Origin: Agapanthus africanus | Taxonomy: Eukaryota; Streptophyta; Magnoliopsida; Asparagales; Amaryllidaceae | Direction: 5' to 3' | DNA: 64,000 nucleotides | NCBI GenBank assembly: GCA_030015575.1 | Contig: CM057351.1 | Coordinates: 2,748,001-2,812,000 of the forward strand | Shown: one piece after another, positions 1 through 11,380 of the stretch | Numbering within the stretch: the stretch's first letter is position 1 | How the letters are laid out: every line of letters begins with the position of its first letter | Notes under the pieces: model-generated | Told to the model about the DNA's origin: nothing | The model's input: the letters and a program-made list of their open reading frames with translations, nothing else | Database searches by the model: none | Program-made: the position numbers and the translations under genes

Positions 1-500
1 TACAACGATAGGTGTCAGAGGAGTTCAGAGATATACCCTTGAACCAAAGTTGATTTGGAGTTTTATAGTCCATTTGAATGTTTAAGGATACGTTAGCCGA
101 GTATGGGGCTAAGATCAACTTAAACGGGACCGTTTAGATCCGGCAAAAGAGCATTTGGAGGCTCTATCGCTCCAGTTTAGGGACGTGGTGGTCCATGTTC
201 CAGCTTAGGGACGTGGTGGTCCATTATTAGTTTAAGGACGTTTCGGTCCAATATTAGTTTAAGGACGTTTCGGTCCACGAGTTTAAGGACCCCGCGGTCC
301 ATATACGTATGTGGTCGTCGGGACCCGTCGCCTCTCTGACGTCGTTGAAGGATTACAACGATAGGTCTCAGAGGAGTTCGGAGATGTACCCTTGAACCGG
401 ATGTAAATTGATTTAGGAGAGCAGTCTTGCTCAGTCAATTTAATTTGAGGACTTACGGCCAAAATTGGGCTAAGTCCAGTTGAAAATGTTCAACATTTCA
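1..500. repeat. Direct repeat and short tandem array
   Basis: A block of about 46 bases starting TACAACGATAGG at position 1 recurs at 355 with a few changes, so the first 350 bases look like one unit of a larger duplication. Between about 172 and 300 a shorter unit is repeated about five times: AGTTTAAGGACGT, then a variable step, then GGTCCA. No coding signal is seen. The stretch could be part of a retroelement LTR or leader that continues to the left of the window; nothing identifies the family. Confidence 0.6.
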
Positions 501-719
501 TTTGCTTTTGCATTGCATTTCTTTTTATTTTTATTTGGGCTCTACCCATAAAGGATGCAGAGCATCAATTTGTTTTGGGCTCTGCCCATTTATAAATGAT
601 GCAGAGCATCAATTTTACTTGGGCTATCCCCTTTTTATTGCTTTGCAATTTATTTTGGCCTGTTAGGTCTTTTTGACTTGGGCTTGGCCCTTTAGCAAAA
701 GAAATGCATTGCATTCTTA

Positions 720-960
720 GGCGCTTTGCGCCAATCAGAGAGCGCAAGCGCTTGTGGTGACGACACGTGTCATGCAAGCGCAGTGCGCTGCGCTAGTGCG
801 CTGCGCTTGCGCTGCTGACAAGTGGCGCGCTCTGGTGAGTTGCGCCAATTTCAAAGAGCAAAGCTCTATTTCAAAAGCGCGTAGCGCAAATGGTTCAGAT
901 GCTGACACGTGGCGCTCTCCCAAGAGCGCAACAGCGCAGTTTGCAAGTGCAAGGCACTAT
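720..960. repeat. GCGC-rich low-complexity DNA with G-box motifs
   Basis: The sequence is built from short GCGC, TTGCGC and AAGCGC words. ACGTG-core motifs lie in it (GACACGTGTC near 764, TGACACGTGG near 903). ORFs on both strands here are made of the same words (Ala, Cys, Arg rich) and are not credible genes. It lies upstream of the TATA box near 2033. Confidence 0.5.
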
Positions 961-1489
961 AAAATTGAGAATATTTTAGATTCAAGAACCAAAGGTTCAT
1001 AACAGAAGTGCAAAGCACTGTTTGCTTTCTTGATCTAATTTAGATCAAAGAAAACAAGTTTCTCTTGTTTTTCTTATCTCAAAGAACCAGAGGTTCATAG
1101 AAAAGTGCAAAGCACTATTTTTATTTGTTTTTATTGAAGATCATTGATCTTGTTCTTTAGATCAATGATCTATTAGAAGAAATTCTTCTCTTTTAAAGGT
1201 TTTTACCTTTTTTTCCTCTTGAGATTTCTTCAGAGTTCTCTCTGTTTAAAATTTTTGATTTCTCACCAAATGTTGATGCCTTTGAGTTGAGGTTTGGGGT
1301 CCTTTTTATAGTGCCCATAAATTAGTTAAATTTGTTAAAGAGATCTTTCTCTGAGTGATTTGGAGAATTTTTCCCACCGTTGGATCTTTGATCCAAAGGC
1401 TTCTGTTTTACAGAAGAAAATTTTCTTGTTTTAACAAGAACAGAAAAGATTTCTTTAAAATCTCAATTCTGTTTTGCGCAAACGCCCCA

Positions 1490-1715
1490 GCGCGTGACAC
1501 GTGTCGCGCAGCGCAGCGCTTGCGCGGCTGTGCTTGCGCGGCTGTGCTTGCGCAGCTGCGCAGACACGTGTCGCGCAGCGCAGCGCTTGCGCGGCTGTGC
1601 TTGCGCAGCTGCGCAGACACGTGTCGCGCAGCGCAGCGCTTGCGCGGCTGTGCTTGCGCGGCTGTGCTTGCGCAACTGCGCGGACACGTGTCGCGCAGCG
1701 CAGCGCTTGCGCACC
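1490..1715. repeat. GC-rich tandem repeat with palindromic G-boxes
   Basis: The core ACACGTGTCGCGCAGCGCAG starts at 1497, 1565, 1617 and 1685, giving spacings of 68, 52 and 68 bases. The spacing difference equals one extra copy of a GCGGCTGTGCTTGC sub-unit. Each core carries the palindrome ACACGTGT, a G-box/ABRE-type ACGT element. Related ACACGTG motifs occur at 764, 903 and 1803. The array lies about 350-550 bases upstream of a TATA box, so a regulatory role is possible but inferred. Confidence 0.75.
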
Positions 1716-2032
1716 TGAAGTGTTGCTTCCTGTTGTCTTTTAATAGAGCTTTGCTCTGATTGGGCTCGCTGCTTCGGGTGCTGCGCTGACATATCTGCGC
1801 CTGACACGTGGCATCCTGCGCACAGCGCAGGGGATCTGAAGCGTTGCTTCATTTATTAAAATTTAGATTTTCAAGGTAGAGGTTTGCTCTGATTGGGAGA
1901 ATCGGAAGCATTGCTTCACCTGAGATATCTTTTCATCTCCTCTTTTCAAGTCAAACTTGTATTTCCCCAAAATTTTGATTTCCCGGGTCTTGGAAATAAT
2001 TCCATTGTGCACAGAATTTTCTGTGCTTGGGT

Positions 2033-2045
2033 CTATATATAACCC
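2033..2045 (+). promoter_or_regulatory. TATA box upstream of the 2093 ORF
   Basis: TCTATATATAACCC is a good TATA box about 60 bases upstream of the first ATG at 2093, with a CT-rich stretch between them (CTTTTTCTCATC), as in many plant and plant-retroelement leaders. No upstream ATG was noticed between the TATA box and 2093. Confidence 0.5.
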
Positions 2046-2092
2046 AAGGCCGAGCCTTTTCTTTTTCTCATCTTCAGAGAACTTCTTCGATC

Positions 2093-2617
2093 ATGGGTTG
2101 CAACCGCCCTCATGCCCGCCGACAACCGTAGGAAGTGTCGATCCGGGACGTCGTTCCCCGTTTTGCTGCGCGCTTGGTGGACCCTTCTTTTACGGACGAG
2201 CAGTGCGATGTTTCAATGTACGAGCTTTTGACTCGTGTGGGGTCTCCTCTTCCTCCGCATTCTATTTGGCTCCGGATGATCCTTGCCTCGGTGCTCACCG
2301 ATCTTCCTCCTCCTCCAGTAGAGATGTCCTCGGCAATGCTTGACGCCGCCGAGGATAAGATCGAGTGCTTCTTTGAAGCGCACTTGATCACCAAAGCCCT
2401 GAAGGACTGTTCTTTCCACTTGCTGAGCCAGATACGGGCTCGCCGGGTTGTCATCACCACCTTTTCTGACGAATGTGGCGATGATCGTTGGGTGTCTACT
2501 TCTCGGGAGGACCGACGCTTCAACGTGGTGGAGAAGACAGAAAGGGAACTGGAGAATCTTCTTCTTAATTTTGTGAACCCTTGTCTTTCCGATCCCATAT
2601 TTGGTGATCTTTTTTAA
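2093..2617 (+). pseudogene. Unrecognised ORF, about 175 codons, early in-frame stop
   Basis: From ATG 2093 the frame reads 12 codons (start MGCNRPHARRQP) and meets TAG at 2129. The same frame then stays open for about 160 codons to the TAA at 2615. The second part is protein-like: mixed composition, a Pro run (LPPPP) and an acidic/aromatic C-terminal half (ERELENLL). It resembles no family I can name. A TATA box sits about 60 bases upstream and an AT-rich tail with AATAATAATAAT follows the stop. It may be a single-stop pseudogene, a gene read from an internal start, or an ORF of an unidentified repeat. Function unknown. Confidence 0.4.
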
Positions 2618-2894
2618 ATGTAATAATAATAATAATGAACAAGTATCTTTCTTTTTAATCAAGTACTTCATTATTTGTTAAGGGTTCTTTTTATTTTAGT
2701 TCTCTGTTGTGCTTGTGCATCGTATGATTTAATTTGCATGTGATTCTTGCAAGGATAAATTGCCTTTGGTGTTTAGCCTCTTTCATGAAGCGGTGTTTTA
2801 CTTTTCAGTCTTAGAAATAGAGTTTCGTTATAATTGGGGGAAACACCTGCGCTGGGTCCGGACTATCCTCGAAGCTCGAACTACGAAATAACCA
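2618..2894. other. AT-rich stretch, no gene seen
   Basis: AT-rich sequence between the unrecognised ORF and the Tekay-like gag remnant. The left limit of the Tekay-like internal region probably falls near 2820, where base composition changes, but no terminal repeat marks it. Confidence 0.3.
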
Positions 2895-3308
2895 TCACTT
2901 AGCAGGAGTGGAGAGTGTGGACAAGAATCCTCCTTGTAACTCCTTCCTTTTAGGGCAACCCTTGACAAGGTGTTCGCTGGATCCGCAAATCAGGCATTGC
3001 CCTTTGGCGCTGCGACAATCTCTCTGAAGGTGTCCCGGCTTCTTGCAGTATCCACAACGTTGAGCCTTCCGCTGCTTCCGTGGCTGGGGAACAAGTGTGC
3101 GCTTCATCTTCATCTCTTTTCCTTGTTTAACGGAGATTCCCTTACGATTGGAGGCTTCCGCTGGCGCCTGAGTCATCTGCCTTCTTAATCCTTCAGCTAA
3201 TAGGTCGTTCGTTAGCTCCTGGGCTTCCTTCAGACCTTGCAGTACATTCAAAATCTCGACGGTCTGATTCTGGGAAGTGGAGATAGAAGAAGGGTCATTG
3301 GAAAACAT
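2895..3308 (-). pseudogene. Shrunken Gypsy (Tekay-like) gag with two zinc knuckles
   Basis: Read on the minus strand from ATG 3308, this is about 137 residues ending at TGA. Two retroviral-type zinc knuckles are clear: CGYCKKPGHLQRDC and CLICGSSEHLVKGC. A basic linker (PQPRKQRKAQR) precedes them and a coiled-coil-like segment (EILNVLQGLKEAQELTNDLL) lies near the N-terminus. The large capsid domain normally found between these is missing, so this gag is internally deleted. It lies between the primer-binding site and LTR on its 5' side (higher coordinates) and unrelated DNA on its 3' side. It is a nucleocapsid remnant of a minus-strand Gypsy element. No protease or polymerase follows in the window. 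Confidence 0.7.
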
Positions 3309-3659
3309 GGTCCTGAAACAACAATTTGAGGACGACATAAGGTACAAAGAGTAAAAATAAGAACAAGACATAGAATAGACAATGAAACAAGGATATCGGG
3401 TGGGATGAAACTCAATCGAGCGGAAATCAAATGTAGAACTCCAAGTTACCCAATAGAGTACCGTATTGTTACTATGCTGCAGTTAAGAATTACAACCACG
3501 TAACTCTACTAAGTCACCCAAAACTCTAGCAAATGGATCAATATATATAGCCGAATACACCATGTGAATCAAGATTAAGAATAACAACTTTATAATCTAG
3601 ACCGAAGGATGTCTTAGATTGCCAAGCACTACACGGAAACTGCAATCCCAAATGAAGCA

Positions 3660-3687
3660 AAACCTGGCTCTAATACCAACAAAACCA
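3660..3687 (-). other. Primer-binding site of the Tekay-like element
   Basis: On the minus strand TTGGTATTAGAGCCAGG lies about 10 bases inside the LTR edge. It resembles the complement of the plant initiator-Met tRNA 3' end (TGGTATCAGAGC), with one change. Confidence 0.6.
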
Positions 3688-6600
3688 TGTCACGCCCCGC
3701 TTCCCAAAATACGGAATACGAGGGCTTGACAAGGCCAGCCATGCTCCTACGGTCAAGGAAATATCCTGCCGTAGTCACACTTCAGCTTCTAGCTTTACGT
3801 GGTAATCAGTAATCAATGCACAGGTAATGAGAAATGCAGTCACTGAATCAAAACAAATACAAAAGGACTAACCAGATGGAGATCAAGAGAGTATAGCTCT
3901 GGGTAGCTGATCAAGATGTCCGCGATGTCCTCGAGGTACGTCAGGTCCTGGTCCAAGCTAGATCCACTTCTCACTCTGAGCATGCATACTCAGGTCGTTA
4001 GAGCGACATGATAGCAATATATATATGGATACAATGGTAACTCGTGCAATAATAATGAATATGTAACAGTAATCAAAAGAGTAAAGACGTGAACAAGAAG
4101 TAGCCAATGCAGGTAGCTAATAGAGCAGGTAAACAGTAACGCGGTAAACAGTATAGCAGGTATATTAAATCAGTAAACAATGCATGTCAATGTCACTAAC
4201 CCTATCAGTCTCTAAGTCTCACTGCACAGGTCACTAAGCCTATCGTCAGTCCAAGTGTGAGAGTCAACCACTCGTGAGTATCCCCCACCCAAAGGTAGGA
4301 CCCAAGGGCAAGGGAACACGGGCCTGAAACACGCACGATAATAATCAGTAATATCCCCATATATCTCTATATATCTCCATATGTGCCGGCATGGGACTCC
4401 CGAGATTCTGTTGAACTCACACTCAAACTACCCCACACCCCGTGTTCTACATCAAACACCAACCATGAACTCAAATACCAGTCAGTCCATGACAAGTCTA
4501 CGCGAGAACTGAAGACAGGGTCTTCATCAAACATGTCTCAACTGATACCCAAGATAAATGGGCAGTATTTGGTGCCTTACCTATGACACCCATACAAGTG
4601 CTTCCATAATTGTCCCATACCAATTATAGTCACACTTATACACGTCCCACAAACGTCGACAATGCAATAAATCAATAGGGTCCACTGATTGTGTACAAGT
4701 ATGTGTCACTGTCACTTATCCATTCATGCTTGAACACTAACGTACTTGCCACAATCAAACACTAAAACCTAACACTGGGTAATGCATATGATCACTAGGT
4801 TACCAATGCAATGGCATCCATATAATGTGATGAGAAAACAGTATTTAAGGCATGATTAAGATATCATCAGTCGGTGTCCTACCACTTGCATAATTTATCA
4901 TAAGTCATACATGAAAAATTTAGTGATACAATGAAAAGGGGGTAAGCAGTGTGTTTAATTATCTATTCATCAAAATTGGTTTCATGTTAATCGGGTTTCG
5001 GGATCACTAGATATGGCCATTTCATTTTAAGCGTTCACTGCTGGAAATCCGGTTTCAGAATCGGAAGTCCGTTTTGTAACGCATTTTAATCCCAGTTGGG
5101 ATCGCATTTAGGTGACGCTATAATTGAACAATAATTAGGGATATCAGTTAGGTTTCCACCGCAATTGGCGGATCAGTAATATATTATGGCGATAGGGAGT
5201 TATGGACAGGTTATGCTCGATGTGTAAAATCTGCCTCTGCAGAATTCAGCACAACGTATCAACATTATAAAATGAGTTAAAAATATCAAACGGTTGAGGG
5301 ATCCAGTAAGACCAGTGGAGTAATAAAGATAATTCAATTATCCACGTAACGATATAGGGTTAGGCGCATTCTCATATTTGAACAGGAATGTACAGGGGTC
5401 TAGAAACAGGGGTTAATCGGGATCTCCATTCTGGACTGCAGTCCAGAATCGTAATCCTCCGCAATTATCTCTATCATAATTAGTGAGAATTAAGAGACCA
5501 ACTATAGGATACTGTAGGTTAAATAGTTAGCTTCGATACAAGCCATCGAATGCTAAAATCCGGTTTGTACATAAATTAATATAAATTTTACGGTTTATCA
5601 TGTACGGAGGTATTCAGGTTTTACAACAGAATTTGGGACATCATTTTATGTGAGCAAACAGTATCGTTTTGTAACCAAGGTCTTACGGGATCTTCATTAT
5701 AACTCGGGCCACTCAATGTCCTTTATTGCCGTCAATTTAACTGGGTTTGTATGTCATGGTTTACATCAAACACTTAACTTATAACAATTTACACGAAAAG
5801 CATATGGGGGAATTTTTGGTAATTGAATTGTAATATAAAAAGTAGCATGAAGCAAGTATTAAACTTGCCTGAAGACGACGATCGGTGATGTGACAGCAGC
5901 GGACGGCACAGTGGTGAACCACAGCTACGGCAACGGCAACGACGCGATCACAACTCGAGCACGATAAAAGTTGGCCTCGGTGGAGCTTGGTTCTTGGACT
6001 TGATGACTCGGTGGGTGCTACGGACGTACGCTGGTGTTGCGTCGACGACGACAATGATTAGACCGACCGAAGACACGGCTTAACCAGCGATGACGGCAAC
6101 TAGGAACAACGTGTTTGCGACCACCATAAATGTTCGATAGAATGACGGGCCTCAATTTGGCTATGATGATGGCGTGTTACGATGGGCAGTGCGATGAGGC
6201 AGTGAGGGTGGTCGAGAGAGGAGGAGACGGCGAGGTGCCCGGCGGGTTGATGGGCTAGGTGCTAGGGTGCTCGGGTTGCAGGGAATTGGGTGAGCTCAGG
6301 GCTGTTGAGGTGGGTTCGTCGGAGATGAGTGCAGCGGCGATAGGGTGCGCCGGTGAGGGTTTCAAGCGGCGAAGGCTCCGGCAATGGAAGATTGGGGTGC
6401 AGGAAATGGAAGTGGCCGGCACGGTGCTCGGGTGAGTGACAGGAGTTGCAGCCGTTGGGTTCTCTTCGGTGTGCAGGGAAGGGAGTCGGGGAGGTAGGTG
6501 GAGGAAGAGAGGAGGAGAAGGAGGGAAGGGGGCTCGACGGTGGTGGGTGTCGAGCAGGGGCTTAGCCACGACGGAGGGGTCGCCGTGGTGCCAGCAAGGG

Positions 6601-7506
6601 GAGGCTGGCAGTGAGCTCGGTGGTGTCGGGAAGAGGGAGAAAACAGTGGTGGTGCTCGGGTTTTGGAGGGAGGAGTGAGGGAGTTGGTCGTCTTCGTCGT
6701 CGTCGTGGGGCCTAGAGGGGTGTTCGCCGGCGACGAGAAGGCGTGCAAGGGAGGCTCGTGGCGAGGAGGGTGTGCAGGGGAGTTGGGAGAGAGGAAAGGA
6801 GGAGGGAAGAAAGAGATCGAGAGTGAGGGGGGAGGAGAGAGTTAGAGAGAGGGAGAGACGAGATCGAGAGGGAGCTCCGCGAGCGCGCGCGCGAGGTCGG
6901 GGCCGAGAAGAGGGGACGTGGTCATGACGAGGGCGAGGGCGTGGGAACGTGGGCGACGTGGGAAGGGAAGGAAAGAGGCGGGAAAAGGTACGGGGAAGAA
7001 GCGGGTCGGGTTTGAGGGGGTTGGGCCGCTCGGGGAGAGGAATGGGCTGGGCCGCTTGGGATTAATTCATTTGTTTTCTTGGGCTGGAGTTTGGGGAAAA
7101 TTAATATTAATTTAATTATTTGTTTAGGGCTTTGATTTTCATTTTGCAAAGGAAGGAAATGGGAGTGGGCCGGGGAAAAGTTTAGGGGAAAACAATTTAT
7201 TTAGTTCCTAATAAATCTGTTGGGCCGGGGGATACATATATATATATATATATAGTTTTGGTTTTATTTTGGGTAAAAGGGAAAATAATGAAAGGAAAAG
7301 GAGGTATGGTTAGGGTTTGGGTTAGGAAGTTATAAAAGGAAATGGAGATTAGAGAATAGGGTTAGGGTTACAAAAAGGGAACCAAGATACCATGAAGAGT
7401 TTAGGGTTTTTTTAAAATACTTAAAATAATTGTAAATATCAATAAGTAAATTCTGTAAGTGACCAAAAAATACGGATATTGGCGTATAAAAGAACCGGGT
7501 ATTACA
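3688..7506 (-). repeat. Long LTR (3.8 kb) of a Tekay-like Gypsy element
   Basis: On the minus strand the block starts TGTAATACCCGG and ends GGGGCGTGACA, with TG...CA termini next to a primer-binding site and gag. A 3.8 kb LTR and these terminal words are usual for Tekay/Del chromoviruses (family knowledge). It therefore is the 5' LTR of a minus-strand element. The partner LTR is not in the window. The middle (about 5870-7060) is GC- and purine-rich and gives long Pro/Ser/Thr ORFs that are compositional. A TA run lies near 7234-7254. The right edge abuts Copia-1 leader sequence, so the element appears to have inserted into that leader. Confidence 0.75.
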
Positions 7507-8460
7507 TTATTAATGCAAAGCAAATAAACCAAAGTTGAATCTTTAGAACAAATTTCAAAACCACTCGGTTTTTTCAAAACAGGAGACTTTTAAATGTGGA
7601 GCTTAAACCACTCCTTTTAAAAGCTATCAGGTTCCTTCAATTATATCAAGTTTACTACGTTCACGGTTTCGCCAAAACCATTCGTATCCCTCCGCCATTT
7701 CAGTTGAATATTCAATAATATTCAAGCTATGTATGTTGGCTTTCGTCAAGACATAGTGTTTGGTAGCTGATGGATATTCATCCTTAGTATTGATAGATGA
7801 GTTGGTTTGGGACAGTCGTACTACTATTTTGGCCTTCGTCAAGGGTATGTATGGGTGGGTTCAAATTAACCTGGACAATGACGGATAGAACTTGACATGT
7901 GACTTTTGATATGTTGTCCTTCGTCAAGGTCATAAGAGTATGGGGAAAAAATCCACATCGAGAGTTTCTAAAGAAACTGAAACTTGTTAGTGCTGCATAC
8001 TATTTAGAGTGTGATAATGCTGGTAGGTTCCTTAAGGATTATCACACAATGATATTTGGATCCCGATCCTACTGTGAGTATCCGCTACTCCCAGGAGATT
8101 TTTCACTTAACGATCAATGCTATAAACCAAGTAGGTGTCTAGAACAGTATTAGTGGGGCTACACCTTAAGGGATAAGAGGTTATTTAATTAAGGAACTTC
8201 GCGAAAGCGTCGTAAAATCTCTCTCGAAGTACCGACACTAGCCTCGCCGAACGGTTAAGCAAGTATTGTACGGTGAGATTAATCCTGACTAATTCTTCTT
8301 TTATGGTTTGAGAAAGGATTCGAGAAACAGTGGGAGTCATCCTTTTTAGATAAATTAAAAACTAATCTAAACTTGCAAGAGCATCATACTGAGTGTTTTC
8401 TTCTCTCTCTCCAAATTGCAGCGACCTGGTGACCAGATTAGGTTACAGATAAATAATAAA
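7507..8460 (+). other. Copia-1 untranslated leader with three hairpins
   Basis: Leader homologous to Copia-2 19130-20080. Three hairpins built around TTGGC(N4)GTCAA start near 7736, 7829 and 7914, with spacings of 93 and 85 bases as in the other three related elements. It ends with the CT-rich stretch and CAGCGACC that precede gag. Confidence 0.7.
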
Positions 8461-11036
8461 ATGACTAAGTTATACTATATTGACTGGCAAAGATTTGTCC
8501 AGATGTCCATTACCTATGACAAGCTGGACCACCTCATTACTACATAAGCGCCCGCCGTCCCAGGTCCAGTTTCCACCGTCGCGGATGTTGATATCCGTAA
8601 AATAAGGAAAAAAGGCTGTGCAAATACCAAGTGCCTCGTGTTGGCCTCAGTAGATGGTGTATACCAGAGGTGGCACGAGAAGATGGACTTAGATTCTATC
8701 TTCCTCCATAACAAAGTTTTATATGGAGAGCAATCTCGTATCGCGAGATATGAGACATCGAAGGAATTGCTTCAAGCGAGGTTGGCTGTCGGATCATCTG
8801 TAGGGGACCATGTCCCTACACAATGATCAGCTGTATTAAAACAGCTCACGGACCTGGAGACCACGTTGGAGAACGAGTCATGTACTGACTTGATTCTATA
8901 TTCCCTACCTTCTACTTACGTCCAGAGGAGGAAAGTTATACTTCCAGTTGAGACTACCCTGAAGGAAACCAGGGAGTCACCCGCTCTGCTTATTGGGGAA
9001 TCTTCCTCTTCTGGATCCAAGGCGAAAGACAAGGGAGAGAAGAAGAAGATCTCCACAAAGCTGATAGGCGGTGTCAGTAATGTAGAAGGAATGGTAAGGG
9101 AAAAAGATTGGGCTAACAGTAGAGAAGGAGGGATGTTCTTATTGTCACAGGAAAGGGGCATTGGCAGAAGGAATACAGGGCTTGGAAAGCCAGAATTCAG
9201 GATCCGAAACATGTTATGGATTCGGCTTCGGGTGTGTTTTTGATAGAAAACAGTATGTCAATTAACTCTACTTCCTGGATACTAGATACCAGATCAGGAT
9301 CTCATATCTGTAATTTATTACAGACTTTGAGAAACCGTAGAGTTATCAGGGCAAGTGATATGACTCTCAGGCTTGCTAACGGAATGAGCGTGGACGCTGA
9401 ATCCGTAGGGAAATATCACCTAGAATTGACAAGTGGGCAGATATTGATTTTACGTAACTGTTTATGTGTACCTAGTCTATTTTGTAAGCGATGTGGTCTA
9501 CATCCACCTAAATCAAAGTTTGATTGGGTCAGGTACACTAGAGAACAGTATATACGTGTTAAATCAAGCTCAGGTTTTCAACGTCCAGAACACACTTAAA
9601 AGAAAGTCTCCAGAATTAAATAAGGTTTTCTTATGGCATTGTAGAGTGGGTCACATCAATGAAACACGGTTGACGAAGTTACATAGAGAGCGATATTTGG
9701 ATCCGTTCAAATATCAGTCTTATGCAACTTGTCAATCTTGTCTCATAGGAAAGATGACAAAAACTCCGTTCACTGAACACGGAGTAAGAGCGAGCGAGCT
9801 CTCAGGACTCATACACAGCGATGTGTGTGGTCCAATATCTACAGATGTACGAAGTGGTTATTCCTATTTCATTACTTTTACAGATGATTTCTCTAGGTTA
9901 GGACATGTCTTCTTAATGAAGCATAAATCCAAGGCCTTTGTGAAATTCCAAGAATATAAGAATGAAGTGGAAAAACAAACATGCAAAAGTATCAAGACAC
10001 TAAGATCCGATCGATGTGGTGAATACTTAAATTGCCGAGTTCCTGGATTACTTAAAAGAGAATGGAATTCTCTCTCAACTTACTCTTCCATACACACCAC
10101 AACGGTGTATCGGAAAGGCGGAACAGAACCTTATTAGATATGGTTCGTTCCATGATGAGTAACACTGAGTTGCCGCGATCCTTCTGAGGTTATGCACTAG
10201 AATCAATTGTATATCTTTTGAATAAGGTTCCTACCAAGACTGTGCCTACCACGCCATATCAGATGTGGAGTGGGAAGAAATCCTATCTTCAGTATCTTAA
10301 GATATAGGGATGTCCACCTTTTGTCAAAAAGCAGTATGCGGACAAGTTCGAGGCACGCTCAGTACTGTGTAAGTTTGTGGCATACCCAAAGAACTCCAGG
10401 GGGTATTTTTTCTATTACACAGAGGAACAAATGGTTTTTTGTTCCTCGTCATACCTAATTTTTAGAAAATCAATTTTTTGAAAAAGAAACTAGTGGGAGC
10501 GCAATAGAACTGGAAGAAATTCCAGAATCACAAACTATTACTGAAAGTATGGTAGAACCAGTGGTTTCAAGAGAACAGGACATCCTTACGCCAATCCGTA
10601 GGACTAGTAGGCAGTCTCATCCGCCCGAGAGATACTACAGTTTTCTCATATACGTGGATAGAGAGGATTGTATCATTGACAATGATGAGCCAACTAGCTT
10701 CCAGTAAGCCATTCAGAGCGGCGACTCGATAAAATAGTTGGATGCAATGCGGACCAAGATGGAGTCTATGTACACCAACAAAGTATGCACTTTGAATATT
10801 GCTCCAGAAAGGGTAAACTCGTAAGTTGCAAATGGATCTTCAGAAAAAAGATTGGAGTAGATGGACAGGTTGAAACCTATAAGGCTAGACTTGTTGCAAA
10901 AGGTTTTCGTCAAAGACCTGGTTTGGATCATTATGAAACCTTTTCTCCAGTGTCTATGCTCAAATCCATTCGGATCCTCCTTGCCATCACTGCCTTCCAA
11001 GATTATGAGATCCGACAGATGGACGTAAAGACGGCT
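8461..11036 (+). pseudogene. Copia-1 gag-pol pseudogene
   Basis: Starts at ATG 8461 (MTKLYYIDWQRF), collinear with the Copia-2 polyprotein. An early stop interrupts LITT*APAVPGP, and frames change repeatedly near 8826, 9240 and 9600. Recognisable parts are gag helices (8640-8830), a degraded zinc-knuckle region (about 9120-9190), protease (WILDTRSGSH, where the catalytic DTG has become DTR, near 9277), GAG-pre-integrase (LWHCRVGHI near 9630), integrase core (HSDVCGP near 9812) and the N-terminal part of RT (CKWIF near 10830). The RT ends at MDVKTA, before the YVDD site. It cannot make a working polyprotein. Confidence 0.85.
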
Positions 11037-11375
11037 GAATAGGGTTTCTCATATGGGTTTTTTTCGATGTCCGAAACGCCCATAGCACCCGTGGCAATTC
11101 CTCGACCTAGCCGCCTTGCCTTCCTTCCAAGCGGGCTTTGAGACCGTGGATGACGCCTCGGTTCGCTATCTCGGGCTACCCGTTGCATTGTAGATGTGTG
11201 ACCGCGGCAAATTTCATCAGTATGTGGTAGTCGCTGCAGAACTCTTTGACTTTATCGTTTTCGAAGTTGGTCCCATGGTCAGTAACTATGCACCGCGGGA
11301 TTCCAAATCGGGCGATTTTATTGTTCTACAGGAACTTTATCGTAGAGGCGGCATCCAGTTTCCTGATGGGCACGG
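11037..11375 (-). pseudogene. Tat-Gypsy integrase, distal half
   Basis: On the minus strand this continues the integrase core broken at 31760. The order is VPIRKLDAASTIKFL, GIPRCIVTDHGTNF (second catalytic Asp), FAAVTH, CNG, then the RVLWAFRTS region. Stops break it, for example an early TAG after KFL and another where QVE is expected. It stops at the Copia-1 junction, so the integrase C-terminus and the 3' LTR of the Gypsy are missing. With 31755-37382 it forms one Tat-lineage Gypsy element. Confidence 0.8.
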
Positions 11376-11380
11376 CCTCT
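11376..11380. repeat. Target-site duplication of Copia-M (left)
   Basis: CCTCT here is repeated exactly at 31755-31759, directly outside the TG...CA ends of Copia-M. It sits inside the Gypsy integrase, and removing the insertion restores continuous integrase sequence. Confidence 0.9.

Larger units (their letters stand above)
7507..11036 (+). mobile_element. Copia-1: decayed, truncated Copia retrotransposon
   Basis: The sequence aligns by eye with the internal region of intact Copia-2, from its leader (equivalent to about 19130) into the reverse transcriptase. The left end is cut by the Tekay-like LTR at 7506. The right end stops within the RT motif MDVKTA at about 11036, where Tat-Gypsy integrase begins. 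No LTR of its own is present in the window. Leader and gag-pol are annotated separately. Confidence 0.85.

Noticed and set aside
1490..1715. CRISPR-like array
   Set aside because: Plant DNA, only four units, repeats contiguous with sub-repeats rather than unique spacers.
1408..1852. Long ORFs on both strands over the GC-rich array
   Set aside because: Composed only of repeated GCGC words, giving Ala/Cys/Arg strings on both strands; a by-product of the tandem repeat.
6255..6748. Pro/Ser/Thr-rich ORFs in the Tekay-like LTR
   Set aside because: Purine-rich, low-complexity LTR DNA gives open frames on both strands; no conserved domain.
7305..7375. Interstitial telomere-like GGTTAGGG words
   Set aside because: Only a few irregular copies at an LTR edge, not a (TTTAGGG)n run.
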